The translations under genes were made by a program, and so were the position numbers. From Roseomonas elaeocarpi (GTDB lineage: Bacteria > Pseudomonadota > Alphaproteobacteria > Acetobacterales > Acetobacteraceae): DNA of 64,000 nucleotides. The notes under the pieces are model-generated. The model did not search any database, was not told where the DNA came from, and worked only from the letters and a program-made list of their open reading frames with translations. The stretch's first letter is position 1; the number at the start of each line of letters is the position of its first letter. The stretch spans positions 1 to 64,000 of the forward strand of contig NZ_JBHLUN010000010.1 in the NCBI RefSeq assembly GCF_042433915.1, read 5' to 3'. Of the stretch, positions 42,102 to 50,557 are shown piece by piece.

Positions 42102-42878
42102 ATGTTCGAGATCGAGCCCGAAATCCCCCGCACGGCCCTGGTCACCGGCGCCGCCAAGCGGCTCGGCCGCGCCATGGCGCTGAGCCTGGCCGAGGCCGGC
42201 TTCGACGTCGCCGTCCACTACGGGCACAGCGCCGACGAGGCGGCCGACACGGTGCGGGAGATCGAGGCGCGTGGCCGCCGGGCCGTGGCGCTGCGGGCCG
42301 ACCTGGCGCATGAGGCCGAGGTCGCGACGCTGCTGCCGCGCGCGGAGGCGGCCCTTGGCCCGGTCGGCGTGCTGGTGAACAGCGCCTCCACTTTTGAGCG
42401 CGACGAGTGGGACGGCGTGACGCGCGACAGCTGGGATGGGCACCTGGAGCCGAACCTGCGCGCCCCCTTCGTGCTGACCCAGACCCTGGCGCGGGCGCTG
42501 CCGGCCGGGGCGCGCGGCGTCGTGGTCAACATGCTGGACCAGCGCGTTTGGTCCCCCACGCCGCACTTCACCTCCTACAGCCTGAGCAAGGCCGGCCTCT
42601 GGTGGCTGACACAGAGCCTCGCCCTGGCGCTGGCGCCGCGCGTGCGGGTGGTGGGCATCGGCCCCGGCCCCGCCATGCCCAGCGCCCGGCAGAGCGCCGA
42701 ACAGTTCGCCGCCCAGTGCGAATCCGTGCCACTGGGCCGCGGCACCTCGCCGGAGGAGATCGGGCGGGCGCTGCTGACGCTGCTGGCGCTGCCTTCCTTC
42801 ACCGGGCAGATGCTGGCGCTCGACGGCGGGCAACACCTGCAATGGTCGCCGGCACGCGGCGGAGCGCCCGAGGAATGA
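42102..42878 (+). CDS. Pteridine-reductase-like SDR (FolM-like)
   Basis: A 258-aa short-chain dehydrogenase with TALVTGAAKRLGRAMALSLAEAG (cofactor site, TGxxxRxG variant typical of pteridine reductases), NSASTFERD, the NMLDQRVW stretch characteristic of FolM/PTR1-like proteins, and catalytic YSLSKAGLWW. Its stop overlaps the folB start (ATGA), supporting a role in dihydropterin/folate reduction. Confidence 0.88.
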   Translation: MFEIEPEIPRTALVTGAAKRLGRAMALSLAEAGFDVAVHYGHSADEAADTVREIEARGRRAVALRADLAHEAEVATLLPRAEAALGPVGVLVNSASTFERDEWDGVTRDSWDGHLEPNLRAPFVLTQTLARALPAGARGVVVNMLDQRVWSPTPHFTSYSLSKAGLWWLTQSLALALAPRVRVVGIGPGPAMPSARQSAEQFAAQCESVPLGRGTSPEEIGRALLTLLALPSFTGQMLALDGGQHLQWSPARGGAPEE

Positions 42879-43285
42879 CCGCCGCCCCACCGCTCCACCC
42901 CGATGCGGCACGCGGGCTGCGCCGGGTCTTCGTGCGCGGGCTCGAGGTCCAGGCCAGCATCGGCGTGCTGGAGCACGAGCACCGCGAGCGTCAGCGCGTG
43001 GTGATCCATATCGAGCTGCTGGTGGAGGACGACGCGGCCCCCCACGGCGTCGGTGAGGACCGTTTCGCCCGGGTGGTGGACTACGGCCGGGTCACGGAGC
43101 GCGCGCGCCAGGCGGCGCTGGCCGGGCATACAAGGCTGGCGGAAACCCTGGCCGAGCGGATCGCCGTCCTATCGCTCGAGGACCCACGCGTGGTGGCGGC
43201 GCAGGTCACCGTGGAGAAGCCCGACGTGCTCACCGAAGCGGCAGCCGTGGGCGTCACCGTGGAGCGGCTGAGACCTGCTCGCTAA
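42875..43285 (+). CDS. folB: Dihydroneopterin aldolase
   Basis: A 136-aa FolB, which cleaves 7,8-dihydroneopterin to 6-hydroxymethyl-dihydropterin and glycolaldehyde in folate synthesis. Visible features are VFVRGLEVQASIGVLEHEHRERQRVVIHIEL, VVDYGRVTERARQ, HTRLAETLAERIA and VTVEKPDVLTEAAAVGVTVERL. It is translationally coupled to the upstream SDR. Palindrome CCCGATATCGGG at 43312-43323 follows and may mark the transcript end. Confidence 0.92.
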   Translation: MTAAPPLHPDAARGLRRVFVRGLEVQASIGVLEHEHRERQRVVIHIELLVEDDAAPHGVGEDRFARVVDYGRVTERARQAALAGHTRLAETLAERIAVLSLEDPRVVAAQVTVEKPDVLTEAAAVGVTVERLRPAR

Positions 43286-43607
43286 TGTGATGATTCTGTT
43301 ACTCAACCCTGCCCGATATCGGGAAGCGGCGTTGCGGCACATCTCGTCCCCAAGCGGGGTGACTCAGCGCGGTCAAGCGGAACTTCGTGAGAACACGCAC
43401 GAGGAAGAAAGGCCGCAAATTTGTTTAGTGAGTGAAAACAATTCTTTAGCCTGATGCACAGAGAAGAGGCAGCGGGCTGTAAGCAAGGCGTGACGTGGCT
43501 TTTCCGGGGTTTGCCGCCACTTCATCCACGGGGTTATCCACAGCTTCCGGGGATAACCCATATCAGCCTCCAGGCACCCCCCATCACCCAAGGATCATGG
43601 AGGCAGC
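43286..43607. other. Non-coding interval upstream of uvrC with DnaA-box region
   Basis: This 322-bp gap has no supported gene. It holds CCCGATATCGGG (43312-43323), the most AT-rich stretch of the neighbourhood (about 43410-43455) and the DnaA-box-containing palindrome described separately. The uvrC promoter should be here. Confidence 0.65.
43521..43559. promoter_or_regulatory. DnaA box and inverted repeat upstream of uvrC
   Basis: A perfect consensus DnaA box TTATCCACA (43534-43542) is embedded in a perfect 9-bp inverted repeat GGGTTATCC (43531-43539)/GGATAACCC (43551-43559). A related TTCATCCAC lies just upstream (43521-43529), and the minus strand of the right arm reads TTATCCCCG. It may be DnaA-dependent control of uvrC or part of a larger DnaA-binding locus. 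Confidence 0.55.
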
Positions 43608-45527
43608 ATGGCCTTCGCCCATGAGGAAGCCGCCCCTCTGCCCTCCGCCGAGGGTCGCGAGGTCATCGAGAAGGCGCTGGCCACCCTGCCGATGTCGCCC
43701 GGCGTGTACCGGATGCTCGATGCCAAGGGCGACGCGCTCTACGTCGGCAAGGCCCGGCAGCTGCGCAAGCGCGTCTACAACTACACCCAGGTCAACCGGC
43801 TTCCGGACCGGCTGAAGCGCATGGTCTTCGAGACGCGCTCGCTGGAGGTGATCACCACCGCCTCGGAGGCCGAGGCGCTGCTGCTCGAAGCCAACCTGAT
43901 CAAGAAGCTGCGGCCGCGCTTCAACATCGTGTTGCGTGACGACAAGTCCTATCCCTGGCTGGTGATCACCGAGGACCAGCCCTACCCGCAGATCACCAAG
44001 CACCGGGGCGAGCGGCGCAAGGGCGCCTCCTACTGGGGGCCCTTCGCCTCGGCCTGGGCGGTGAACCAGACGCTGACGGCGCTGCAGCGGGTCTTCCTGC
44101 TGCGCTCCTGCCGCGACAGCGTGTTCAACACCCGCGACCGGCCCTGCCTGCTGCACCAGATCCGCCGCTGCTCGGCCCCCTGCGTGGACCGGATCAGCCA
44201 GGAGGACTACGGCGACCTCGTCCGGCAGGCGAAGCAGTTCCTCAGCGGCGAAACCCCCTCGATCCAGCGCAAGCTGGCGCGCGAGATGGAGGAAGCGGCC
44301 GAGGCACTGGAGTTCGAGCGCGCTGCCGCCATCCGGGATCGCATCCGCGGCCTGACCCACGTTCAGGGGCGCGACCGCATCAACATGGAAGGCGTCGGCG
44401 ACGCCGACGTGGTGGCCGTCCACCAGGCGGCCGGCCAGTGCTGCGTGCAGGTCTTTTTCTTCCGCGGCGGCCGCAACAACGGCAACCGCGCCTTCTTTCC
44501 CTCGCACGCCCGGCAGGACATCCCACCCGAGGAGGTGCTGGAAAGCTTCCTGGCCCAGCTCTACGACGACCTGCCGCCGCCGCCGCTGGTGCTGATCAGC
44601 CACGACCTGCCCGAGGCCGCGCTGCTGGCCGAGGCGCTGACGCTGAAGGCCCAGGCGCTGGGGTCCAGCCGCCGGGTCGAGGTCCACGCCCCCAAGCGCG
44701 GCGACAAGCGCGCGGCGGTGGAGCACGCCGCCACCAACGCGCGCGAGGCGCTGGAGCGCAAGCTGGCCGAGGGCGCGACCCAGGCGGTGCTGCTGGAAGG
44801 CGTGGCCTCGGTCTTCGACCTGCCCGCCGTGCCGGAACGGATCGAGATCTACGACAACAGCCACATCCAGGGCACCAACGCCTACGGCGTGATGGTGGTG
44901 GCGGGGCCGGGCGGCTTCATCAAGCCGGCCTACCGCAAGTACTCGATCAAGGGCCCGATCACGCCCGGCGACGACTTCGCCATGATGCGCGAGGTCTTCG
45001 AGCGCCGCTTCGGCCGCGCGCTGAAGGAAGACCCGGAGCGCGAGGACGGCGGCTGGCCGGACCTGGTGCTGATCGACGGCGGCCTGGGCCAGCTCAACGC
45101 CGCGCGGGAGATCCTGGCGGAGATGGGCGTCCACGACATCCCGCTGGTGGCGGTAGCCAAGGGGCCGGACCGCGACGCGGGCCGCGAATGGTTCCACCGC
45201 CCCGGCCTCGACCCGATCCAGCTGCCGCCGCGCGACCCGGTGCTGTATTACCTCCAGCGCCTGCGCGACGAGGCGCACCGCTTCGCCATCACCACCCACC
45301 GCGCCGGCCGCTCCAAGTCGCTGGTCCGGTCGGAACTGGACGAGATCCCCGGCGTCGGCACCGCCATCAAGCGCCGGCTGCTCAACCATTTCGGCTCCTC
45401 GCGCGGGGTGCGCAACGCCGGGCTGGAGGATCTGGAGAACTCGCCCGGCATCGGGCCGTCCATGGCACGCCGGATCTACGAGCACTTCCATCCCGGCGTG
45501 GTGGCGTCGCGCGGAGGAGCGGGCTAG
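43608..45527 (+). CDS. uvrC: Excinuclease ABC subunit C
   Basis: A 639-aa dual-incision nuclease. The GIY-YIG domain shows in SPGVYRMLDAKGDALYVGKARQLRKRVYNY (3' incision), with CLLHQIRRCSAPCV (Cys-rich region) and the UVR motif LAREMEEAAEALEFERAAAIRDRI. The RNase H-like domain has EIYDNSHIQGTNAYGVMVVA and DLVLIDGGLGQLNAA (5' incision), and two C-terminal HhH motifs (EIPGVGTAIKRRLL, NSPGIGPSMARRIYEHF) end the protein. It is followed 18 bp later by pgsA. Confidence 0.97.
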   Translation: MAFAHEEAAPLPSAEGREVIEKALATLPMSPGVYRMLDAKGDALYVGKARQLRKRVYNYTQVNRLPDRLKRMVFETRSLEVITTASEAEALLLEANLIKKLRPRFNIVLRDDKSYPWLVITEDQPYPQITKHRGERRKGASYWGPFASAWAVNQTLTALQRVFLLRSCRDSVFNTRDRPCLLHQIRRCSAPCVDRISQEDYGDLVRQAKQFLSGETPSIQRKLAREMEEAAEALEFERAAAIRDRIRGLTHVQGRDRINMEGVGDADVVAVHQAAGQCCVQVFFFRGGRNNGNRAFFPSHARQDIPPEEVLESFLAQLYDDLPPPPLVLISHDLPEAALLAEALTLKAQALGSSRRVEVHAPKRGDKRAAVEHAATNAREALERKLAEGATQAVLLEGVASVFDLPAVPERIEIYDNSHIQGTNAYGVMVVAGPGGFIKPAYRKYSIKGPITPGDDFAMMREVFERRFGRALKEDPEREDGGWPDLVLIDGGLGQLNAAREILAEMGVHDIPLVAVAKGPDRDAGREWFHRPGLDPIQLPPRDPVLYYLQRLRDEAHRFAITTHRAGRSKSLVRSELDEIPGVGTAIKRRLLNHFGSSRGVRNAGLEDLENSPGIGPSMARRIYEHFHPGVVASRGGAG

Positions 45528-45545
45528 AACGGCACGCGAAGCGCC

Positions 45546-46154
45546 ATGCCGACAGATCTGCCCAACCTTCTGACGATGTCGCGCATCGCGGCCGTCCCCG
45601 TCCTGGTGCTGCTCGCCTTTACCGGCGGCGGCTGGGGGGACTTCGCGGCCAGCATGCTCTTCGCCGCGGCCGCGATCACCGACTACTTCGACGGCAAGAT
45701 CGCGCGCGATCGGCAGATGACCTCCGCCTTCGGGCGGATGCTCGACCCGATCGCCGACAAGCTGCTGGTGGGCGCCGCGCTGATGCTGCTGGCCGGCCTC
45801 GGGCGGCTCAGCCTCCTGGGCCTGCTGCCCGCCATCGTGATCCTGCTGCGCGAGATCCTGGTGTCGGGCCTGCGCGAGTACCTGGCCAGCCTGCGGGTCA
45901 GCATGCCGGTCACCAACCTCGCGAAGTGGAAGACCGGCTTTCAGATGGGGGCGCTGGGCGTGCTGCTGGCCGGCGACTCCGCCGGTGCCGTGCTGGGGAT
46001 CCCCTGGGCGCGGCTCTCGCTGCTGGGTGAAATCGGCCTCTGGGTCGCGGCGGGCCTCACCCTCATCACCGGTTGGGACTACATGCAGGCGGGGCTGCGT
46101 CATGCCGGGGCACAGGATGCCCAGGCCGTCGGAACGGCGCGCAGCCGATCTTGA
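45546..46154 (+). CDS. pgsA: CDP-diacylglycerol-glycerol-3-phosphate 3-phosphatidyltransferase
   Basis: A 202-aa inner-membrane enzyme making phosphatidylglycerol phosphate. The CDP-alcohol phosphatidyltransferase signature reads TDYFDGKIARDRQMTSAFGRMLDPIADK, with all motif Asp residues present. Several helices follow (LLVGAALMLLAGLGRLSLLGLLPAIVILL). uvrC-pgsA-moaD-moaE adjacency is common in alphaproteobacteria. Confidence 0.94.
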   Translation: MPTDLPNLLTMSRIAAVPVLVLLAFTGGGWGDFAASMLFAAAAITDYFDGKIARDRQMTSAFGRMLDPIADKLLVGAALMLLAGLGRLSLLGLLPAIVILLREILVSGLREYLASLRVSMPVTNLAKWKTGFQMGALGVLLAGDSAGAVLGIPWARLSLLGEIGLWVAAGLTLITGWDYMQAGLRHAGAQDAQAVGTARSRS

Positions 46155-46209
46155 GGGCTTACTGACACCGGTGCATGTTGCGCCGCAAAGAGTTTTGGGG
46201 AAGTCGGAT

Positions 46210-46911
46210 ATGCGCCACGGTTCGGTCGCCAAACAGGGCGGTGCCTCGCTGCTCCTGCTGCTGGCGCTGGCGGGTTGCTCGAATGGCCTGATCGCGCCCT
46301 TTGGCCGCAAGCAGGCCCTCGTTGCCCCGGACAGCATCACGGCGGCCCGCATCGCCGGGCAGGACGTGGACGTGGATGTGCTGCAGCCCGAGGCCGGCAA
46401 TGTCTGGCCCGACGAGGAGCCGGTCCGCACGACGCTGATGAACCCCGATTCCCCCGGCATGCGGGAAAACGTGACCACGCCGGCGCTGGATCGCGCGGCG
46501 CGCGAACGCGGCCCCTCGCCGCAGCCGCGCCTGCCCTATACCGACGAGCGCGGCCCGGCCGTTCCGCCGGAACAGGCACCCAACCCGCGCGCGCCCGCGC
46601 CGGGCACGCGCCGGCCCGGCGGCTATCCGGGCAGCAGCGGCTACGTCGCGCCGCTGCCGCGTGACCCGGCGCCCACGCCCACGCCCGACCCGCTCGCCCA
46701 GCAGCCGGTGTCGCCGCCCGAGCCGCGCGTCGATGGGCGCGTGATCCCGGTTCCGGGCGGGGCGCCGGCCACCACCACCGGCGGCACCCGCAACTACCAG
46801 ACCTATACCCAGCCCGGCGGCGGCTCCGGCATCGCGGTGCCGGACGGGGCCGGCAGCACCACGCTGCTCACCCCCGGCACCAGCCCGCAGATCGTGCCGG
46901 CGCCGCGTTGA
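46210..46911 (+). CDS. Proline-rich lipoprotein
   Basis: A 233-aa predicted lipoprotein. The signal SLLLLLALAGC gives lipidated Cys23. The mature protein is low-complexity and rich in Pro, Thr, Gly and Asp (PDPLAQQPVSPPEPRVDGRV, TPGTSPQIVPAPR), so probably an extended periplasmic linker with no catalytic domain. Family not recognised. It lies between pgsA and moaD. Confidence 0.75.
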   Translation: MRHGSVAKQGGASLLLLLALAGCSNGLIAPFGRKQALVAPDSITAARIAGQDVDVDVLQPEAGNVWPDEEPVRTTLMNPDSPGMRENVTTPALDRAARERGPSPQPRLPYTDERGPAVPPEQAPNPRAPAPGTRRPGGYPGSSGYVAPLPRDPAPTPTPDPLAQQPVSPPEPRVDGRVIPVPGGAPATTTGGTRNYQTYTQPGGGSGIAVPDGAGSTTLLTPGTSPQIVPAPR

Positions 46912-46921
46912 GCAACCGCTG

Positions 46922-47173
46922 ATGCGCGTCCTCTACTTCGCCTGGCTGCGGCAACGCACCGGCACCGGGCAGGAGGACGTCTCACCCCCGCCTGAGGTGG
47001 CGACGGTGGGCGCGCTGATGCGGTGGCTGGCCGGACGCTCCGCCGGCCATGCCGCGGCCTTTGCCGAGCCGCGCCAGGTCCGCGCCGCCGTCAACCAGGC
47101 CTTCTGCGGCCCCGAGGCCCCGATCGCCCCGGGGGACGAGGTCGCTTTCTTTCCGCCGGTCACCGGCGGCTGA
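46922..47173 (+). CDS. moaD: Molybdopterin synthase small subunit MoaD
   Basis: An 83-aa ubiquitin-like sulfur carrier: MRVLYFAWLRQRTGTGQEDV, AVNQAF, PGDEVAFFPPVTGG. The C-terminal Gly-Gly is thiocarboxylated and inserts into MoaE. It starts 10 bp after the lipoprotein gene and precedes moaE. Confidence 0.95.
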   Translation: MRVLYFAWLRQRTGTGQEDVSPPPEVATVGALMRWLAGRSAGHAAAFAEPRQVRAAVNQAFCGPEAPIAPGDEVAFFPPVTGG

Positions 47174-47192
47174 CGCCGGGGAACGGTCGCGC

Positions 47193-47666
47193 ATGACGGA
47201 GCAGTTGCCGCCTCCCCTCCCCGGCCACGTCACCGTGACGGAAGCGGATTTCGACCTCGCGGCCGAGAGCGCGGCGCTGACCGGCGGGCGTGAGGACGTG
47301 GGCGGCCTCGCCTCCTTCGTCGGCCTGTGCCGGGGCGGCGACGGGCTGCAGGCGCTGGTGCTGGAACACTACCCCGGCATGACCGAGCGCTCGCTGGGCG
47401 CGATCCGCGACGAGGCCGCGCGCCGCTGGCCGCTGCTGGGCTGCACGCTGATCCACCGCTACGGCCGGATCCGGCCGGGCGAGAACATCGTACTGGTTCT
47501 CACCGTCAGTGCCCACCGCGTGGCGGCGCTGGAAGCCTGCGCCTTCCTGATCGACTGGTTGAAAACCGGGGCGCCTTTCTGGAAGAGCGAGGAATTCGCC
47601 GACGGCACGATCCGCTGGGTGGAGGCGAAGGCCACCGACGACGCCCTGGCGGATCGCTGGCGATAA
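47193..47666 (+). CDS. moaE: Molybdopterin synthase large subunit MoaE
   Basis: A 157-aa catalytic subunit converting precursor Z (cPMP) to molybdopterin. Typical blocks are GGLASFVGLCRGG, LEHYPGMTERSL, IHRYGRIRPGENIVLVLTVSAHRVAALEACAFLIDWLKTGAPFWKSEEF (catalytic Lys region) and a final WVEAKATDD. The ATG at 47193 follows moaD by 19 bp. Confidence 0.96.
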   Translation: MTEQLPPPLPGHVTVTEADFDLAAESAALTGGREDVGGLASFVGLCRGGDGLQALVLEHYPGMTERSLGAIRDEAARRWPLLGCTLIHRYGRIRPGENIVLVLTVSAHRVAALEACAFLIDWLKTGAPFWKSEEFADGTIRWVEAKATDDALADRWR

Positions 47667-47676
47667 GGGTTGCGGC

Positions 47677-47947
47677 GGGGGAGAGAAGGAATTCTCTCCC
47701 CCGGACCCCCACTCATCTTTTTTCGGGACGCTGCCGCGGAAAGGTTAAAGGTGGGCCGCGGTACGGCAGCCGCCGGCGCTGCTGGAAACGAAAAAAGGCT
47801 TCCTGCCAGCTCTGGCTGGAAATGGCCCTCGCTCCGGCTCGATGAGCCGGAGCGCACACCACCGGCCACGCTCCTGCGGCAGTGTCTGGGAAAAAAGATG
47901 AGGGCGGAGGGGTTCGGGGAGGGGGAGAATTCCTTCTCCCCCTCCCC
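47677..47947. repeat. MITE-like pair of inverted hairpin ends
   Basis: The left end (47677-47702) is an 11-bp perfect stem closed by a GGAA loop, followed by CATCTTTTTTC. The right end (47916-47947), read on the minus strand, is a 14-bp perfect stem with the same GGAA loop, followed by CATCTTTTTTC. The two ends are imperfect inverted copies for about 55 bp, extending into a CTGCCGC block. Inside is a further perfect hairpin, GCTCCGGCTC-GAT-GAGCCGGAGC (47831-47853). The stretch 47667-47987 has no gene. It lies between the convergent moaE and ilvE and could terminate both. Confidence 0.65.
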
Positions 47948-47987
47948 GGAGCAACGGCAGCCACCCGTGTGACGGGCGGCCGGACCT

Positions 47988-48887
47988 TCAGGCCGCCAGG
48001 CGACGGACCTCGTCGGGGCCCATGCGCACCAGCTTCTCGTAGTCGCCGAGCAGCGTTTCGGTGATCTGGCCCGGGGTATAGGTGTGCTCGCCGATGGCGC
48101 GCACCGGCGTCACCTCGGCGGCGGTGCCGGCCAGGAAGACCTCGGTGGCGCGGCCCAGTTCCTCGGCCTTGATGGTGCGCTCGACCACCTTCATCTGGCG
48201 GTTCTGCGCCAGGCGCATCACGGTGCGGCGGGTGATGCCGTCGAGGAAGCAGACCGGGGTCGGCGTGTGCACCTCGCCGTCGAACACGAAGAAGGCGTTG
48301 GCGCCGGTCGCCTCGGCCACGTCGCCCTTGTAGTCGAGCATCATGGCGTCGTCGAAGCCCTGCGCCTCGGCGTCGTGCTTGCTCAGCGTGCCGATCATGT
48401 AGAGGCCGGCCGCCTTGGAGGCGGTGGGCGCCGTATCGGGCGCGGGGCGGCGCCACTTGGCCATGCCGAGGCGGACGCCCTTCATGCGGTTGTCGCCGAA
48501 CAGGTTCGGCCAGCCCCAGCACGCGATGGCGAGGTGGATCTTGGTGTGCTGCGCCGACACGGCCAGCATCTCGGAGCCGCGCCAGGCGATCGGGCGGACA
48601 TAGGCGTCGGTGTGGCCGTTGCGCCGCACCGTTTCGATGCAGGCGGCGTCGATCTCGTCCGCGGTCCAGGGAATGTCGAAGCCCAGCAGCTTGCCGGACT
48701 GGATCAGCCGGTCGGTGTGCTCGCGCAGCTTGAAGATGTTGCCGGCGTAGCAGCGCTCGCCCTCGAAGACGCCCGAGGCATAGTGCAGCCCGTGCGTCAG
48801 CACGTGGAGCTTCGCGTCGCGCCAGCTGACGAACTCACCGTCCATCCAGATCCAGCCGTCACGGTCATCGAAGGGGATCAGCGCCAT
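47988..48887 (-). CDS. ilvE: Branched-chain amino acid aminotransferase
   Basis: A 299-aa PLP-dependent class IV aminotransferase catalysing the last step of Leu/Ile/Val synthesis. Seen are IWMDGEFVSWRDAKLHVLTHGLHYASGVFEGERCY, RPIAWRGSEML, ASKAAGLYMIGTLSKHDAEAQGFDDAMMLD (PLP Lys in LSKHDA), VAEATGANAFFV and VFLAGTAAEVTPVRAIGEHTY. ATG 48887 is the normal family start. It is divergent from the PetP-like gene. Confidence 0.96.
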   Translation of the reverse strand: MALIPFDDRDGWIWMDGEFVSWRDAKLHVLTHGLHYASGVFEGERCYAGNIFKLREHTDRLIQSGKLLGFDIPWTADEIDAACIETVRRNGHTDAYVRPIAWRGSEMLAVSAQHTKIHLAIACWGWPNLFGDNRMKGVRLGMAKWRRPAPDTAPTASKAAGLYMIGTLSKHDAEAQGFDDAMMLDYKGDVAEATGANAFFVFDGEVHTPTPVCFLDGITRRTVMRLAQNRQMKVVERTIKAEELGRATEVFLAGTAAEVTPVRAIGEHTYTPGQITETLLGDYEKLVRMGPDEVRRLAA

Positions 48888-48991
48888 CTTCTGATACTTT
48901 CTATCGGGTTGAAGCAATAATATTTCTTGTACGGCCGGAAGCTAGACCCGTTGATTGTTTTGTGTCAATGAAGCTGACCCAACAAGGAGTC

Positions 48992-49612
48992 ATGCCGGCC
49001 ATGCCCGACGTGCCCCCCCACCCGGCTCTCCGCGCCGGCTTCTCCCGCGCTGCCGAGCCCTCGGCGATCGCCGCCGGGCGCGAGCACCTGTTCCTGCGGG
49101 AGGAGGAGCTGCGCCTCGCCCAGGACCTGATGTTCTTCGGCTATCGCGACTTCACCGCCGGCGCCGACTGCATCCTGGACGAGCTCGGCATGGGCCGGGC
49201 ACATCACCGGGTGCTGCACTTCGTCGGACGCCGCCCCGGCCTGACGGTGGGAACCCTGCTGACGATCCTGGGCATCACCAAGCAGTCGCTCGGCCGGGTG
49301 CTGACGCCGATGATCGAGGGTGGCTACATCACCCAGGCCACCGGCCGCACCGACCGGCGGCAGCGGCTGCTGACCCTCACCGAGGCGGGCCAGGCGCTGG
49401 AGCGCCGGCTGTTCGAGCGGCAGCGCGAAACCGTGGTGCGCGCTTATCGCGAGGCCGGACCGGCGGCGGTGGACGGCTTCCGGCGGGTGATGCGGGGCAT
49501 GATGACGCCGCAGGGGCAGGAGATGCTCGATGCCCTGTCCGGCGATCCGACCAAGCCCGCCCGTCCCGCTGCCGGCCGCACCCTGCCCAACGGACTCGGC
49601 CCCCTCCGATGA
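48992..49612 (+). CDS. MarR-family regulator (PetP-like)
   Basis: A ~206-aa winged-HTH regulator. The core FLREEELRLAQDLMFFGYRDFTAGADCILDELGMGRAHHRVLHFVGRRPGLTVGTLLTILGITKQSLGRVL and wing GRTDRRQRLLTLTEAGQALERRLF closely resemble PetP of Rhodobacter. Its stop overlaps the response-regulator start (ATGA), the petP-petR arrangement. AAGGAG lies just upstream; starts at 48992 and 49001 are both possible. Confidence 0.88.
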   Translation: MPAMPDVPPHPALRAGFSRAAEPSAIAAGREHLFLREEELRLAQDLMFFGYRDFTAGADCILDELGMGRAHHRVLHFVGRRPGLTVGTLLTILGITKQSLGRVLTPMIEGGYITQATGRTDRRQRLLTLTEAGQALERRLFERQRETVVRAYREAGPAAVDGFRRVMRGMMTPQGQEMLDALSGDPTKPARPAAGRTLPNGLGPLR

Positions 49613-50307
49613 GCGAGCAGCCCCACCTCCTCGTGGTGGATGACGATCCGCGCCTGCGCAGCCTCCTGCAGCGCTTCCTGGCCGACCAGGGTTTCCGGGT
49701 CTCGGTGGCGGGTGACGCGGCGGCGGCACGGCAGGCGCTGGGCAGCATGACCTTCGACCTGCTGGTGCTCGACGTGATGATGCCGGGCGAGACCGGTCTG
49801 TCGCTGGTGGAATCGCTGCGCCGGCAGGGGCAGGAGGTGCCGGTGCTGATGCTCACCGCCGCGGGCTCGCCCGATGACCGCGTGGCGGGCTTCGAGCACG
49901 GGGCCGACGACTACCTGGCCAAGCCCTTCGACCCGCGCGAGCTGGCGCAGCGGGTGCGCGCCATCCTGCGGCGCGCCACCGCCGCCCCGCCCGCCACCCC
50001 CGTGGCGGCGCCGGTGCAGCTGGGCAGCCGCTGGTTCGATCCCGAGCGCGGGGAGCTGCGCGGCGCCGACGGCACCCAGCGCCTGACCGGCGGCGAGGCG
50101 GCGCTGCTGTCGGCGCTGGCCGTCCGCGCCGGCGAGGTGCTGTCGCGCGAGGACATCGCGGTGGCGCTGGGTACGCCCGACGCCGGCGAGCGCGCGGTGG
50201 ACGTGCAGGTCACGCGCCTGCGCCGCAAGATTGAGCCCGACCCGCGCGAGCCGCGCTTCTTGCAGACGGTGCGTCACCGCGGCTACGTGCTGCGCCCCGG
50301 GGCCTGA
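49609..50307 (+). CDS. OmpR-family response regulator (PetR-like)
   Basis: A 232-aa two-component regulator. The receiver domain has VVDDDPRLR, phosphoacceptor Asp55 in LLVLDVMMPGETG, MLTAAG and YLAKPFDPREL. The winged-helix output domain has LTGGEAALLSALAVRAGEVLSREDI, VDVQVTRLRRKIEPDPREPRFLQTVRHRGYVL. It is coupled to the MarR gene and followed by a histidine kinase. PetR in Rhodobacter affects cytochrome bc1 expression; whether that holds here is unknown. Confidence 0.94.
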   Translation: MSEQPHLLVVDDDPRLRSLLQRFLADQGFRVSVAGDAAAARQALGSMTFDLLVLDVMMPGETGLSLVESLRRQGQEVPVLMLTAAGSPDDRVAGFEHGADDYLAKPFDPRELAQRVRAILRRATAAPPATPVAAPVQLGSRWFDPERGELRGADGTQRLTGGEAALLSALAVRAGEVLSREDIAVALGTPDAGERAVDVQVTRLRRKIEPDPREPRFLQTVRHRGYVLRPGA

Positions 50308-50431
50308 ACCCCACGCTCCGGCGCTGGCTGCGGGACGCGCAGGCGTTGCGACGGCGGCGCGCGGCCGGAACAGCCTCCGCGGGTCGCCCTGACCGGGGCG
50401 GCTGCGGAAGCAGCAGCCGGCGACGGCACGG

Positions 50432-50557
50432 ATGAGCCTGCCAGGACACGCGACCCCACGGCCGGTCACGGCAAGACCGGACATACCGGGACCGGCTACA
50501 ACGGCACCGGCCATAACAGGACCGGGCACGCACCGGACCGGCGGAGACACTGCATGA
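50432..50557 (+). CDS. Possible 41-aa leader-like ORF before the kinase gene
   Basis: An ATG at 50432 opens a 41-codon Pro/Thr/Gly-rich frame (PRPVTARPDIPGPATTAPAI) ending in a TGA that overlaps the kinase ATG (ATGA). The underlying DNA is a degenerate repeat of GACCGG/CCGG blocks. It could be a translational coupler or simply open by composition. Confidence 0.3.
   Translation: MSLPGHATPRPVTARPDIPGPATTAPAITGPGTHRTGGDTA

Noticed and set aside
43584..46478. A 964-codon minus-strand frame opposite uvrC and pgsA
   Set aside because: It is an antisense shadow of two confidently identified genes with no recognisable domain.
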